Notes: generated by a model not told the origin, from the letters alone. Positions 1-8,645 are shown, counted from the first letter of the stretch. The stretch is DNA of 35,907 nucleotides from JANQPA01 sp964628385 (GCA_964628385.1 CAZVOD010000045.1:1-35907); one strand, 5' to 3'. Numbers and translations: made by a program.

Positions 1-50
1 ATCCCCCAAAATAAATATTATTTTCCTAAATTTTCAGCTTTGCTGAATAG

Positions 51-227
51 TTACATTATACCTACTATTTTTTCTCCTTCTACCACCGGTAAAGACTGTA
101 TTTTGTACTGCCTGAATAGTTGTGCTGCCTCTGTAATACTTGCTTCCGGAGCAATACTTACCGGATGGGGAGACATCACCTTCTCAACAAACAAATGATT
201 TGAGAAGGTGAAAGTAAACTTATAGCT
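51..227 (-). pseudogene. CBS-domain remnant
   Basis: On the minus strand an open frame of about 59 codons ends at a TAA at 51-53 and is closed upstream by a TAG at 228-230. Its last 45 or so residues read as the first part of a CBS domain: VMSPHPVSIAPEAS, then an AAQLFRQYKIQSLPVVEG stretch, then KIVGIM just before the stop. Normal CBS domains continue for about ten more residues after this GI(M/I) strand and usually come in pairs. Reading through the TAA gives LFSKAENLGK before another stop, which could be the lost tail. Possible starts are ATG at 176 or GTG at 179, giving only about 42 residues. No N-terminal partner domain fits in the 18 bases left before the neighbouring stop at 248-250. 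I call it a decayed or truncated gene. A functional single half-domain protein is less likely. Confidence 0.5.
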
Positions 228-247
228 CTAAAGCGCTGTAATACAGC

Positions 248-1171
248 TTATAGCTTTTCTTTGATAGGTTCAACCTTATATCCTTTCTTTCTGAGTAGTG
301 CAATAACGCCTTCTTCTCCGGGTAAGTGACCTGCACCTACGGCAAAAAACACTACTTCTCTGGACATCAATTCTTCCATTACCGGAATCCAGTTTTTATT
401 TCTGTTGATTAGCAACACATTTTCATAACCTTCAATACCAGAGTCTGCTTTATTCAACATCTCCTGCAGACCGTACAAATCTCTTTTTTTGTACAATTCT
501 ACCAGTTCATTAAACTGTTCTTCTCCTTCTGTTTTGCCATCTTCAGCTGTAATACTTTGCATCAACATTTTGGCCTGCACCTGATAGGGAATACTATCAA
601 AAACACTAAGCTGATATTCTGCTGTCTCAAGGCCGTCTAACTCCTTCTCCTGAGCTTTAGCCATTTCGACAAATTCCATCTCGTAGGACTTAATGTTACC
701 ACTACCATTCATGCTGAGCATTTCTTCGTTGCCCATAGCAGAGAGAAACATCGGCTTTATTTTTTCCATAAAGCTCATGGGCATCCCCATATTCTCAAAG
801 TGAGTATAAACGGTTTTATAATCTTTTTCTGAAAGCAGATCTTTGAGAGTGGTATCATTTTTCATAAAAATACCCCCGCTGGAAAGCAATGGCATCAGCT
901 TTGACATATCTGTCATATCCTCCATATTGATCTCCAGGGCCAGGCGACCGGCTTTGCGAAAGCTTTCTTTTGTCTTTTCTGTCAGAAAGAAATCATCAGC
1001 ACCGATCATGTGTATTGTGCCATACAAATAAGATGACTGCGGCAATCCGTTGCCCGAAATTTCCCAAAGTAAAGAACGGTCTTTGGGCTTGGGGGAATAA
1101 CTCTTTTGAGCAAAAGTCGGGATAGAAAATACTACCGCAATTAGTAATAAACTGATTATCTGTCTCATCAT
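248..1171 (-). CDS. Secreted TraB/GumN family protein
   Basis: A 307-residue protein of the TraB/GumN (Tiki-like) family, related to membrane or secreted metalloproteases. The exact substrate in bacteria is not established. I chose the ATG at 1171 (or the next codon, 1168) because a clear signal peptide starts there (MRQIISLLLIAVVFSIPTFAQ region). An in-frame start 28 codons upstream would bury it. Family landmarks are the N-terminal YLYGTIH strand at about residues 48-54, the acidic LEINMED segment, and the C-terminal VGAGHLPGEEGVIALLRKKG block about 30 residues from the end, where the conserved histidine lies. The length suits the family. It stands alone between a CBS remnant and a DUF3137 gene, all on the same strand. 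Family assignment is firm and enzymatic activity is inference. Confidence 0.87.
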   Translation of the reverse strand: MMRQIISLLLIAVVFSIPTFAQKSYSPKPKDRSLLWEISGNGLPQSSYLYGTIHMIGADDFFLTEKTKESFRKAGRLALEINMEDMTDMSKLMPLLSSGGIFMKNDTTLKDLLSEKDYKTVYTHFENMGMPMSFMEKIKPMFLSAMGNEEMLSMNGSGNIKSYEMEFVEMAKAQEKELDGLETAEYQLSVFDSIPYQVQAKMLMQSITAEDGKTEGEEQFNELVELYKKRDLYGLQEMLNKADSGIEGYENVLLINRNKNWIPVMEELMSREVVFFAVGAGHLPGEEGVIALLRKKGYKVEPIKEKL

Positions 1172-1308
1172 AATTATTTTTCCAAAAAATTTAATCTCAA
1201 AAATTGATAGGCCTGTATTCAAAAAAGTGAATTCCAGGTGTATATGGCTGAGCAACTTATTGATTGGACTCTAAGAAAACGCAAAATATATATTTGTAGT
1301 TTATAACT

Positions 1309-2235
1309 TCAACGATTTCGGTCAAATTCTTCGACAATTTCCAGCAGTAATTTGACATCTTCAAAAAATCCTCTGACTAATTCAAAGCTCAGGTTGGAAC
1401 TAAATATGTAGGGTTCCAGCAAATCTCGAGGCTCCGTTATGGCAATGTATATTTCCTGGTCTTTAAAAGCCATAAACAATTCTTTGCCGGTTTCGAAGGC
1501 ATAATCTACAATAGCTTGCTGCATGGGATCAGTAAGGATGCTTACTATTTTGGTATCTTCCCGACCGAAAGTTACAAAGGCATCCCTAAATTCATCATTC
1601 ATAATTTCATAATCGACATTTATGGCGCCATCCCAGGTAAATGCTTTTATAGGTTTGGAGTAGTACTGCATCTTTTCTCTAGGCCATACTTTTATTTCGC
1701 CTTCTGTTTCTTCATTGAAAATAGCACGCAGGAATATGCCTTTAAATATGGTAACCAGGCGATTAGATACCGGAGAAACTTCCCGGATATCCAGTTCACT
1801 CATTTCAAAATCCATTTCCCCTACCCTACCCGATATGTGATCTTCTCCTCTGTAAAATGAGGTAATATCTACAAAAAGGCCACTTTCATCAAATGTTTCT
1901 TTCGGGATAGAGGCTTTGGGCTGATAGCTGAGAGTTCCTACATTGAGGCCATCATCAATGAAGCTCAGTATTAAGTTTATGATGGTAGGCTTGAAAGTAG
2001 TCACGAACCTTCGGATTCTAGCTCCCAGATATCCCATCAGAATGACGATAGGGATACAGAGGAAAATAGTCAAAGCAAAGATGCCCAGATAAACTTGCAA
2101 GCCAATAATGCATAGTAAGAGGAAAGCAGAAAAGGCTAAAAGGCGTAATAACCGATTACGGCTTCTTTCCATCCGTAGTAATTCAGGATGAATAGTTTTG
2201 TTATAAAAAATTCTAAATTCGTCCAACCGTTTCAT
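1309..2235 (-). CDS. DUF3137 family membrane protein
   Basis: A 308-residue protein whose central block (RGEDHISGRVGEMDFEMSEL, then IFKGIFLRAIFNEE) matches what I know of the DUF3137 family, whose function is unknown. Two adjacent hydrophobic helices at about residues 29-50 and 52-70 form a membrane hairpin near the N terminus. The remaining 230 residues are soluble and probably cytoplasmic. There is no signal peptide. The ATG at 2235 is the only start that keeps the basic, amphipathic N-terminal segment. It is divergent from bamD, with 87 bases between the two starts, so the two probably have back-to-back promoters. Nothing looks broken. Confidence 0.75.
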   Translation of the reverse strand: MKRLDEFRIFYNKTIHPELLRMERSRNRLLRLLAFSAFLLLCIIGLQVYLGIFALTIFLCIPIVILMGYLGARIRRFVTTFKPTIINLILSFIDDGLNVGTLSYQPKASIPKETFDESGLFVDITSFYRGEDHISGRVGEMDFEMSELDIREVSPVSNRLVTIFKGIFLRAIFNEETEGEIKVWPREKMQYYSKPIKAFTWDGAINVDYEIMNDEFRDAFVTFGREDTKIVSILTDPMQQAIVDYAFETGKELFMAFKDQEIYIAITEPRDLLEPYIFSSNLSFELVRGFFEDVKLLLEIVEEFDRNR

Positions 2236-2284
2236 TATACAACTTTTAAGCTCTGATTTTACTCTTTGGAGAAAAGATAAGGAC

Positions 2285-2315
2285 TTGATATAATCTTAAA
2301 TTTAGAGTAATTTTG
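2285..2315 (+). promoter_or_regulatory. Candidate Bacteroidota promoter for the bamD operon
   Basis: TTG at 2285-2287, a 20-base spacer and TAATTTTG at 2308-2315 fit the Bacteroidota -33 (TTTG/TTG) and -7 (TAnnTTTG) consensus. The expected transcription start, 5 to 8 bases past the final G, falls at or beside the bamD ATG at 2323, so the mRNA would be leaderless or nearly so. Confidence 0.55.
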
Positions 2316-2322
2316 CAATCTT

Positions 2323-3126
2323 ATGAATAAAACGAATAGATTTTACCGTTTTTGCGGCTTTGCTATACTGCTAAGTGTTTTCTCCTGTAGCAGCAAGTTT
2401 GAGAAAATTCGTACCAGCAACAATGCGGAACTCATCCTTAAGTCTGCTTATCAGTACTTTGAAGAAGAAGACTACATGAGAGCCCAAACTCTGCTGGAGC
2501 TGTCTTTGAGTAATTTCAGGGGTAGAAGGGAATCTGAAGAGATTTATTTTAAGTATGCCTATACGTTTTACTACACCAGCCAGTACATTCTGGCGTCCTA
2601 CCAATTCAGAAACTTTTCAGAGACCTACAGCACAAGCAGATTTAGGCAGGAAGCAGATTTCATGGAAGCTTATTCCAATTATCGACTCTCGCCAACATAT
2701 CGCCTAGATCAAACGTATACACAAAAGGCTATTGACGGTTTTCAGTTATTTGCCAATACCTATCCCAATAGCGAGCGGGTAGAGGAATGTAACCGACTCA
2801 TTGAAGAGTTGAGATCCAAATTGGAAAAGAAAGCTTTTGAGGAGGCCAAATTGTATTTTGACCTACGCAAGTACCAATCTTCCATGTGGGTGGCTGATAA
2901 CCTGCTAAAGGATTTTCCCGAAACGGAAGATGCCGAAGACATAAGGTTTTTAATGGCTCGTTCGGCCTACCTTCTGGCCGAGAATAGCGTAGTGGATAAG
3001 CAAGAACAAAGGTATGAGGAAGCTCAGGAAATGGCTGCCGAATTCATGACGCGCTACAAAAATAGTAAGTATTTTAAGGAGATTCGTAACATTAAGGAAT
3101 CATCTGAAAAGCAAATAAAAGATTAG
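2323..3126 (+). CDS. bamD: Outer membrane assembly lipoprotein BamD
   Basis: A 267-residue lipoprotein, the essential partner of BamA in the beta-barrel assembly machinery on the periplasmic face of the outer membrane. The signal peptide ends in a lipobox (LLSVFSC) with the acylated cysteine at residue 22. The rest is tetratricopeptide-like helical hairpins, for example YFEEEDYMRAQTLLE, then YTFYYTSQYILASYQFRNF, then an AIDGFQLFANTYPNSERV repeat. This is the Bacteroidota BamD pattern and the family's normal length. It opens a plus-strand cluster: rpoZ starts 3 bases after its stop. The same bamD-rpoZ-coaBC order is conserved across Bacteroidota, which supports the call. Start choice is set by the signal peptide. 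Confidence 0.93.
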   Translation: MNKTNRFYRFCGFAILLSVFSCSSKFEKIRTSNNAELILKSAYQYFEEEDYMRAQTLLELSLSNFRGRRESEEIYFKYAYTFYYTSQYILASYQFRNFSETYSTSRFRQEADFMEAYSNYRLSPTYRLDQTYTQKAIDGFQLFANTYPNSERVEECNRLIEELRSKLEKKAFEEAKLYFDLRKYQSSMWVADNLLKDFPETEDAEDIRFLMARSAYLLAENSVVDKQEQRYEEAQEMAAEFMTRYKNSKYFKEIRNIKESSEKQIKD

Positions 3127-3129
3127 AAG

Positions 3130-3495
3130 ATGTCAGATATTAAAACCAAAGTTCAGGGACTTGATCCCAATGTAAGTGCCAGAGACATTAATGACATGGC
3201 CAAAAATACTAAAAACATTTACCTCTCACTGGTAGTAGCCACCAAGCGTGCCAAGCAACTTGCCGGAGAGCTCAAGCGCGAACTGCACCAGAAGCTGGAT
3301 GAATTTGCGGTTTCTTCGGAAACTATAGAGGAAGTAAATGAGAATAAAGAGCAGATAGAAATCTCCAAGTTTTATGAGCGCCTTCCTAATCCCGCTATTA
3401 TTGCACTGAGTGAGTATATTGAAGGAGAGGTGCACTATGAAGTGAGAAATAAAGACGGGCAGCGCATGCTCGATGCTGGCAATTTTGACGATTAG
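3130..3495 (+). CDS. rpoZ: DNA-directed RNA polymerase subunit omega, Bacteroidota type
   Basis: A 121-residue cytoplasmic protein corresponding to the Bacteroidota RNA polymerase omega/Rpb6-like subunit, which helps fold and hold the beta-prime subunit. Seen in the sequence: DINDMAKNTKNIYLSLVVATKRAKQLA, the helix that in this family contains the conserved N-Y-x-S and (K/R)RA residues, followed by ELKRELHQKLDEF and an EQIEISKFYERLPNP segment typical of the phylum. It starts 3 bases after the bamD stop, so the two are probably co-transcribed and perhaps translationally linked. 131 bases separate it from coaBC. Confidence 0.85.
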   Translation: MSDIKTKVQGLDPNVSARDINDMAKNTKNIYLSLVVATKRAKQLAGELKRELHQKLDEFAVSSETIEEVNENKEQIEISKFYERLPNPAIIALSEYIEGEVHYEVRNKDGQRMLDAGNFDD

Positions 3496-3626
3496 TAACG
3501 GACAATCACCTTTGGCGATAATCCAAATAACTTTCTTTTTATCGATCTATTGATAGGCAGAACGCTATTTCGGACAGGTACAGGTACTGTCATTTTTAGA
3601 GTATTCACATCAAAGTATCATTAAAA

Positions 3627-4829
3627 ATGATGCAGGATGCCCTCCGCAATACAAAGATTCTTCTTGGTATAACCGGTAGTATTGCCGCCTATAAGGCTGC
3701 TTTTCTGGTGCGCTTGCTCATAAAGGCCGGTGCAGAAGTAAAAGTAGTGATGACGGCGGCAGCCTCTGATTTTATCACGCCCCTGACCCTTTCCACCTTA
3801 TCCAAAAATGAAGTATGGTCCACTGTAAGCAGTGAAGGAAGCTGGAATAATCACGTTGACCTGGGGCTATGGGCTGATGCTATGGTTATCGCTCCGGCCA
3901 CTGCCACTACTTTGGCTAAGCTAGCCAGCGGACTTTGTGATAATATGGTAGTAGCGACGTATTTATCAGCTAAGTGCCCGGTATTTTTTGCACCGGCAAT
4001 GGATTTGGATATGTGGACCCATCCCGCTACGCAACAGAATGTACAAAAGCTACGAACTTACGGTAACTATCTCATTCCGGTTGGCGAAGGCGAGTTGGCC
4101 AGCGGTCTTTCCGGCAAAGGTCGTATGGCCGAGCCTGAGCAAATAATGGATACGCTAGCTAGCCATTTTGGCCAGGGCCAGTTGGCAGGGCAACAATGGC
4201 TGATCACGGCCGGGCCTACACATGAGGCTCTGGACCCGGTTAGGTTTCTGGGCAATCGATCATCCGGCAAAATGGGTATAGCCATAGCAGATGCTGCGGC
4301 CCGCCAAGGAGCGGAGGTACATCTAATTTTGGGGCCTACCCACTTTAGACCAACCCACGATAAGGTACAGCTTTATACAGTTACCTCTGCAGAGCAGATG
4401 TTTGAGCAGGCTAAGATGCTGTTCCCCAAAATTCAGGTCGCTGTTTTGGCTGCAGCTGTAGCAGATTATCGACCGGCCGTCTTCTCGCCGGAAAAGATCA
4501 AAAAAAAGGAGGGTGAATTAAATATTCAGCTGGTCAGAAATCCAGATATTGCAGCTCATCTGGGCCAGCACAAAACCGATGATCAGGTGATTGTAGGTTT
4601 TGCCCTGGAAAGCGAAAAAGAAGAACAAAATGCGCTGCACAAACTCGAAAAGAAGAATTTTGATTTTATCGTCTTGAATTCCCTCAAAGATCAGGGAGCA
4701 GCTTTTCAGCATGATACCAACAAAGTCACGTTCATTTTAAAAGATAAGACCATCCGCTCTTTTGCGTTGAAATCTAAAAACGATGTGGCGCTGGATATCA
4801 TTCATCAGGTAATTAAGCTCCGTTCATAA
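3627..4829 (+). CDS. coaBC: Bifunctional phosphopantothenoylcysteine decarboxylase / phosphopantothenate-cysteine ligase
   Basis: CoaBC (Dfp) makes 4'-phosphopantetheine from 4'-phosphopantothenate, cysteine and a nucleotide, two consecutive steps of coenzyme A synthesis in the cytoplasm. Residues 1-185 are the FMN-binding CoaC half: ILLGITGSIAAYKA at 11-24, the catalytic His76 in NNHVDL, APATATTLAKLASG at 89-102 and PAMDLDM at 123-129, a Bacteroidota variant of the PxMNxxMW loop. Residues 188-400 are CoaB: WLITAGPTHEALDPVRFLGN with Asn210 and RSSGKMG. The flap that carries a catalytic cysteine in E. coli reads ELASGLSGKGRM here, without a cysteine, which I believe is usual in this phylum. 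Two ATGs stand in tandem at 3627 and 3630, and either may be used. Length is normal. Confidence 0.94.
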   Translation: MMQDALRNTKILLGITGSIAAYKAAFLVRLLIKAGAEVKVVMTAAASDFITPLTLSTLSKNEVWSTVSSEGSWNNHVDLGLWADAMVIAPATATTLAKLASGLCDNMVVATYLSAKCPVFFAPAMDLDMWTHPATQQNVQKLRTYGNYLIPVGEGELASGLSGKGRMAEPEQIMDTLASHFGQGQLAGQQWLITAGPTHEALDPVRFLGNRSSGKMGIAIADAAARQGAEVHLILGPTHFRPTHDKVQLYTVTSAEQMFEQAKMLFPKIQVAVLAAAVADYRPAVFSPEKIKKKEGELNIQLVRNPDIAAHLGQHKTDDQVIVGFALESEKEEQNALHKLEKKNFDFIVLNSLKDQGAAFQHDTNKVTFILKDKTIRSFALKSKNDVALDIIHQVIKLRS

Positions 4830-4881
4830 TTGTTGAAGCATTAATACGTTATTGATTTATGAACAACCAAATACATCAGCA

Positions 4882-5781
4882 ATGAAATATTTTATATGCA
4901 CGATCGCTTTTTTGACGCTCAGCTCTGTAGCAATTACACAAGAGCTTAACTCCAATGTAAAGATTAATATACAAAAGCTACAAACCGTTGATCCTCAAGT
5001 ATTCGAAACGCTTGAGCAAGCGATGGTCGAATTTCTGAATAACCAAAAGTGGACCAGTGAATTTTACGAAACAGAAGAGCGGATTAACTGCAACTTCATT
5101 CTCACCATTCAGGAAGAAAGAAGTCCCACTCGTTTTAAAGCCGATCTGGCCATACAAGCCTCCCGCCCGGTTTATGGCAGTGATTACGAGACTTCTTTAC
5201 TCAATCATGTAGATAGGGATGTCACTTTTACTTATGAGCAGTTTCAGCCTTTACAGTTTTCTATCAATGGTTTTAATGATAACCTATCAGCGGTATTGTC
5301 TTTTTATGTATATCTTATTCTGGGGCTGGATGCCGATTCTTTTGAGCTTTACGGCGGAGAACCTTATTTACAGACTGCTCAGGAAATTGTCAATAATATT
5401 CCTCAAAATATTGCCGCGGGTAACCTTGGATGGCGCGCTCTGGATGGAGACAGAAACCGGTTTTGGATCGTAGAAAACTTATTATCTCCGAGGGTTCGTC
5501 CCATGAGAAAAGCATTCTATCAGTACCACAGGCTTGCCATGGATATTATGGCCGAAGATGTGGATGTTGGCAGGGCCATCATGATAGACGCATTAGAAGA
5601 GATTCGAAAAGTCAATCAGGCCTACCCGAACTCGATGATCGTACAAATGTTTTCGAATGCCAAGTCAAACGAGACGCTTGAGATATACAAGCGAGGGACG
5701 CGATCGGAGCAGGATAAATTCATCAACATAATGACAAAGATAGATGCCACCAATGCTTCCAAATATCGGGCGGTGAGGTAA
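4882..5781 (+). CDS. Secreted DUF4835 family protein
   Basis: A 299-residue exported protein of the DUF4835 family, found next to coaBC in many Bacteroidota. Its biochemical role is unknown. The ATG at 4882 starts a signal peptide (MKYFICTIAFLTLSSVAITQ). A TTG ten codons upstream is in frame but would add a polar leader, so I reject it. Matching family features are the opening VKINIQKLQTVDPQVFETLE, INCNFILTI, a YLILGLDADSFELYGG segment and NRFWIVENLLSPRVRPMRKA. It sits 52 bases after coaBC and 24 bases before purN, so it is probably in the same transcript. In most relatives recN follows this gene; here purN does. Confidence 0.85.
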   Translation: MKYFICTIAFLTLSSVAITQELNSNVKINIQKLQTVDPQVFETLEQAMVEFLNNQKWTSEFYETEERINCNFILTIQEERSPTRFKADLAIQASRPVYGSDYETSLLNHVDRDVTFTYEQFQPLQFSINGFNDNLSAVLSFYVYLILGLDADSFELYGGEPYLQTAQEIVNNIPQNIAAGNLGWRALDGDRNRFWIVENLLSPRVRPMRKAFYQYHRLAMDIMAEDVDVGRAIMIDALEEIRKVNQAYPNSMIVQMFSNAKSNETLEIYKRGTRSEQDKFINIMTKIDATNASKYRAVR

Positions 5782-5805
5782 GTATTGATCAATAATCCAA
5801 TAGGA

Positions 5806-6387
5806 ATGACCAAAAACATCGCTATTTTTGCTTCCGGCAGGGGGTCTAATGCAGCAAGAATTATTGACTATTTCCAAGATAAGCCTGAAATTGCACGTGT
5901 AGTCCTGATTATTTCCAACAAGTCTAACGCCGGTGTGCTGGAGCATGCCCGCCAAAATAAGATCGATCACATAATTCTCAAACGCCAGGATTTTTTTCAT
6001 TCAGATATTCTGCTGGAACAGCTCAAGTCTTATGGCGTGGATTTTATTGTTTTGGCAGGTTTTTTGTGGCTGATTCCCAGATATTTAATCCAGGCGTTTC
6101 CCGAAAAAATCATCAATATACATCCCTCTCTTTTACCCGAATTTGGGGGTAAAGGAATGTACGGGATGAATGTTCACAAAGCGGTAAAGGCGGCAGGAAA
6201 GCGAGCAACGGGGATCACTATACATTTCGTTAATGAGGTGTATGATGATGGTGAAATACTATTTCAGGAACAATGTGACATTTCAGAGCAAGACGAGCCG
6301 GAAGATATAGCCAGGAAGGTACAGCAACTGGAACACGAGCATTATCCCAGAGTTATTGAAAAGCTTTGCGTAGAAGGTACAGTATGA
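5806..6387 (+). CDS. purN: Phosphoribosylglycinamide formyltransferase
   Basis: PurN transfers a formyl group from 10-formyltetrahydrofolate to glycinamide ribonucleotide, the third step of purine synthesis. The ATG at 5806 gives 193 residues, the usual size. The in-frame TTG seven codons upstream overlaps the space after the DUF4835 stop and adds nothing conserved. Motifs: phosphate-binding FASGRGSNAARI at 8-19, SNKSNAGVLEHA, VLAGFLWLIP, the catalytic NIHPSLLP with Asn104 and His106, and the FVNEVYDDGEIL loop with the catalytic aspartate at 147 or 148. It follows the DUF4835 gene by 24 bases. The association with an envelope cluster is unusual for purN, but the gene looks intact. Confidence 0.93.
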   Translation: MTKNIAIFASGRGSNAARIIDYFQDKPEIARVVLIISNKSNAGVLEHARQNKIDHIILKRQDFFHSDILLEQLKSYGVDFIVLAGFLWLIPRYLIQAFPEKIINIHPSLLPEFGGKGMYGMNVHKAVKAAGKRATGITIHFVNEVYDDGEILFQEQCDISEQDEPEDIARKVQQLEHEHYPRVIEKLCVEGTV

Positions 6388-6567
6388 ATGATCCAGAGTG
6401 AACATGCTTTTTTTTCTATAAAAAGAAGTGTATTTTACTTAAATATTTTATATAACTGATACTCAAAATAATATACTTAAGATTTTGGTGAACCTGAATA
6501 GTTTTAATGATCCATTTTCTATTCATTTATCAATTCCTTAGTTGTAACCACAACAAATATACAACCA

Positions 6568-8631
6568 ATGAAAGATTTCAAGATGGTACAAAAATTAATG
6601 CTACTTGTTCTTTGTCTCGCCATGCTTACTCCCCTTTCGGCCCAAAGCTGGAGGAAGCTAAACAAACTCGCTGAGCAACAATTTGAAGAGGGCAACTATG
6701 AAGAGGCTGCCAAAAACTTCGAAGCAGCTTACCGCAAAAAATCCAAAAAGAAGGAATTGACCTTCAAAGCCGGAGAAGCTTATTACAACTATAGAGATTA
6801 TCGCAAGGCTGTTTCAGCTTACGAACAAGTCAAAGATGAAAATAAAGACTTTCCGCTGGTGGGTTTGAAGTACGCCAGAAGTTTAAAACGCGACAGGCGG
6901 TATGAAAAAGCAAAGGCTGCCTTTGACCAGTTCAGAAAAGTTTATACTGGAAAAGGGAAAAGTATTTTGGAGGAAATTGTAAAAAATGAGATTGCCGGAT
7001 GTGACCTTGCGCTGGAGTTAAAGGCGAATTACCAGGAAGATATGCCAGTCCTTCATTTAGGACCGAATGTAAATTCTGATGATAATGAATTTGCTCCCCT
7101 AGTATTTGCCAATAATACGCTGTATTTCTCCTCTACAATCGGTGATAGGGCCCGCTTGTATCGTTCACAAGCCAGTGGTGATCAATACAGCAAAGGAACG
7201 ATACCCGAAAATTTCCCTTTAATTCAGGACCAGGACTATTGCCACGGTACAATAAGCCAGGATGGATTGAGGTTTTATTTTACAATTTGTAATACATCCA
7301 AAAGAGAATTCAGTAATCTCAACTCTCGCTGCGAGATTTTTATCATCAGAAAAATTGGTGATACCTGGGGCCAACCCGAAAGGTTACCAGAAAATATCAA
7401 TGCTGCTAATGTTACTTCTACCCACCCTTACATTGTGCAGGATGGTACCACAGAAACCTTATATTTCTCTTCTAACCGCGCGGGTGGTCAGGGCGGACTC
7501 GACATTTGGTTTACGACCAGGAGCCTGACTGGTACAGATAATGTTTTCAAAGACCCCATTAACCTGGGAGCAGTTGTTAATACGATTGGTGATGAAATGA
7601 CGCCCTTTTTTGATAGTGAAGAAAAAGCCTTATACTTTGCTTCCAATGGTCATTTATCGATTGGAGGGCTGGATATCCTAAAATCAAGAGGTTATGGTAA
7701 TAGCTGGGGAAAACCGGAAAATATGGGGCTGCCTTATAATTCTAGTGCAGATGACTATTACTATTCCAAAGACCCCAACAATGGCTATGCTTATCTGGCT
7801 TCTAACAGATCATTCACCACTGAAAAATTAAGCACTACTCACGACGATATTTTCAGGATCACAGAGGGCGTTACCCAAAAGCAGCTTATTTTGAATGGTC
7901 AGGTTTTTGATGCCTCTACCAATGGCCCCGTGGAGAATATAGAAGTATCTGTTTATCAAGTTAGTGAAGACGGTGTAGAGACTCCTTTGTATAGTCGCTC
8001 TTTTCAGCAGGCCGACTATGAATTTGATATTATTCCTAATACCAGTTTCAGGGTGGAAGTTTCGGCTCCTAATTACCAACCTTCTTCGTATACGTTCACC
8101 ACTTTTGATCCGAACATTAGTACCTATGGCAAGCCAGTCTACCTTTTCCCTGAGCTCCCTGAGCCTCCCGCTACGGAAGAAGAAGACCCATTTGATATTA
8201 ATCCTGATCCGGGTACTTCTGTTAATGATCCCGGTGAAATGACCGGCGATCCCGAAATCAATACTCCCGGCAATGAGCCTATGCCTGCGCCTGAGGGTAC
8301 GCTGGAATACACAGCTAGGGGAATGTCACCTGCCGACCGGTTAGAATACCGGACTAGTGCGCCAAGATTTACCGGAACTTATTACAAGGTTCAGCTGATC
8401 TCACTGAGAAGCTATGATCCCAATAGCTCCATTTATGATAATGTCAAAATTTTTGGAGATATAGAAACGGAATACATCATACAAAAGGACCTGACCAGAG
8501 TACTACTGGCGCGCTTCTTCACTGAAGAAGAGGCCAGAGAAGCCTTACAAAATGCCAGAAATAATGGCTTTGCGACTGCTTTTGCCGTTCGATACGACGA
8601 TGGGCAACGCTTTGGTCGCATTAAGCTTTAA
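6568..8631 (+). CDS. PorE-like envelope protein: TPR, PD40 propeller, CRD and SPOR domain
   Basis: A 687-residue exported protein with a signal peptide ending in LTPLSAQ at about residue 26. Residues 27-150 are TPR-like repeats (AEQQFEEGNYEEAAKNFEAA). About 165-430 is a WD40-like PD40 propeller with repeated LYFSS and LYFASN strands (TLYFSSNRAGGQGGLDIW). About 438-515 is a carboxypeptidase-regulatory-like beta domain (LNGQVFDASTNGPVENIEVS). A Pro/Glu/Asp-rich linker follows, and about 604-687 resembles a SPOR peptidoglycan-binding domain (YYKVQLISL, then TRVLLARFFTEEEAREALQ). The first three domains match PorE of the type IX secretion system, which normally ends in an OmpA-type peptidoglycan-binding domain. 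Here SPOR would provide the anchor. A role in T9SS or another envelope complex is inference. 180 bases separate it from purN, so it may have its own promoter. Confidence 0.72.
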   Translation: MKDFKMVQKLMLLVLCLAMLTPLSAQSWRKLNKLAEQQFEEGNYEEAAKNFEAAYRKKSKKKELTFKAGEAYYNYRDYRKAVSAYEQVKDENKDFPLVGLKYARSLKRDRRYEKAKAAFDQFRKVYTGKGKSILEEIVKNEIAGCDLALELKANYQEDMPVLHLGPNVNSDDNEFAPLVFANNTLYFSSTIGDRARLYRSQASGDQYSKGTIPENFPLIQDQDYCHGTISQDGLRFYFTICNTSKREFSNLNSRCEIFIIRKIGDTWGQPERLPENINAANVTSTHPYIVQDGTTETLYFSSNRAGGQGGLDIWFTTRSLTGTDNVFKDPINLGAVVNTIGDEMTPFFDSEEKALYFASNGHLSIGGLDILKSRGYGNSWGKPENMGLPYNSSADDYYYSKDPNNGYAYLASNRSFTTEKLSTTHDDIFRITEGVTQKQLILNGQVFDASTNGPVENIEVSVYQVSEDGVETPLYSRSFQQADYEFDIIPNTSFRVEVSAPNYQPSSYTFTTFDPNISTYGKPVYLFPELPEPPATEEEDPFDINPDPGTSVNDPGEMTGDPEINTPGNEPMPAPEGTLEYTARGMSPADRLEYRTSAPRFTGTYYKVQLISLRSYDPNSSIYDNVKIFGDIETEYIIQKDLTRVLLARFFTEEEAREALQNARNNGFATAFAVRYDDGQRFGRIKL

Positions 8632-8645
8632 TAGATTTCATCTCT

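Noticed and set aside
3540..3600. Imperfect symmetry (TATCGATCTATTGATA, then GACAGGTACAGGTACTGTC) ahead of coaBC
   Set aside because: Mismatched arms in a short spacer. No link to a known riboswitch or operator could be supported.
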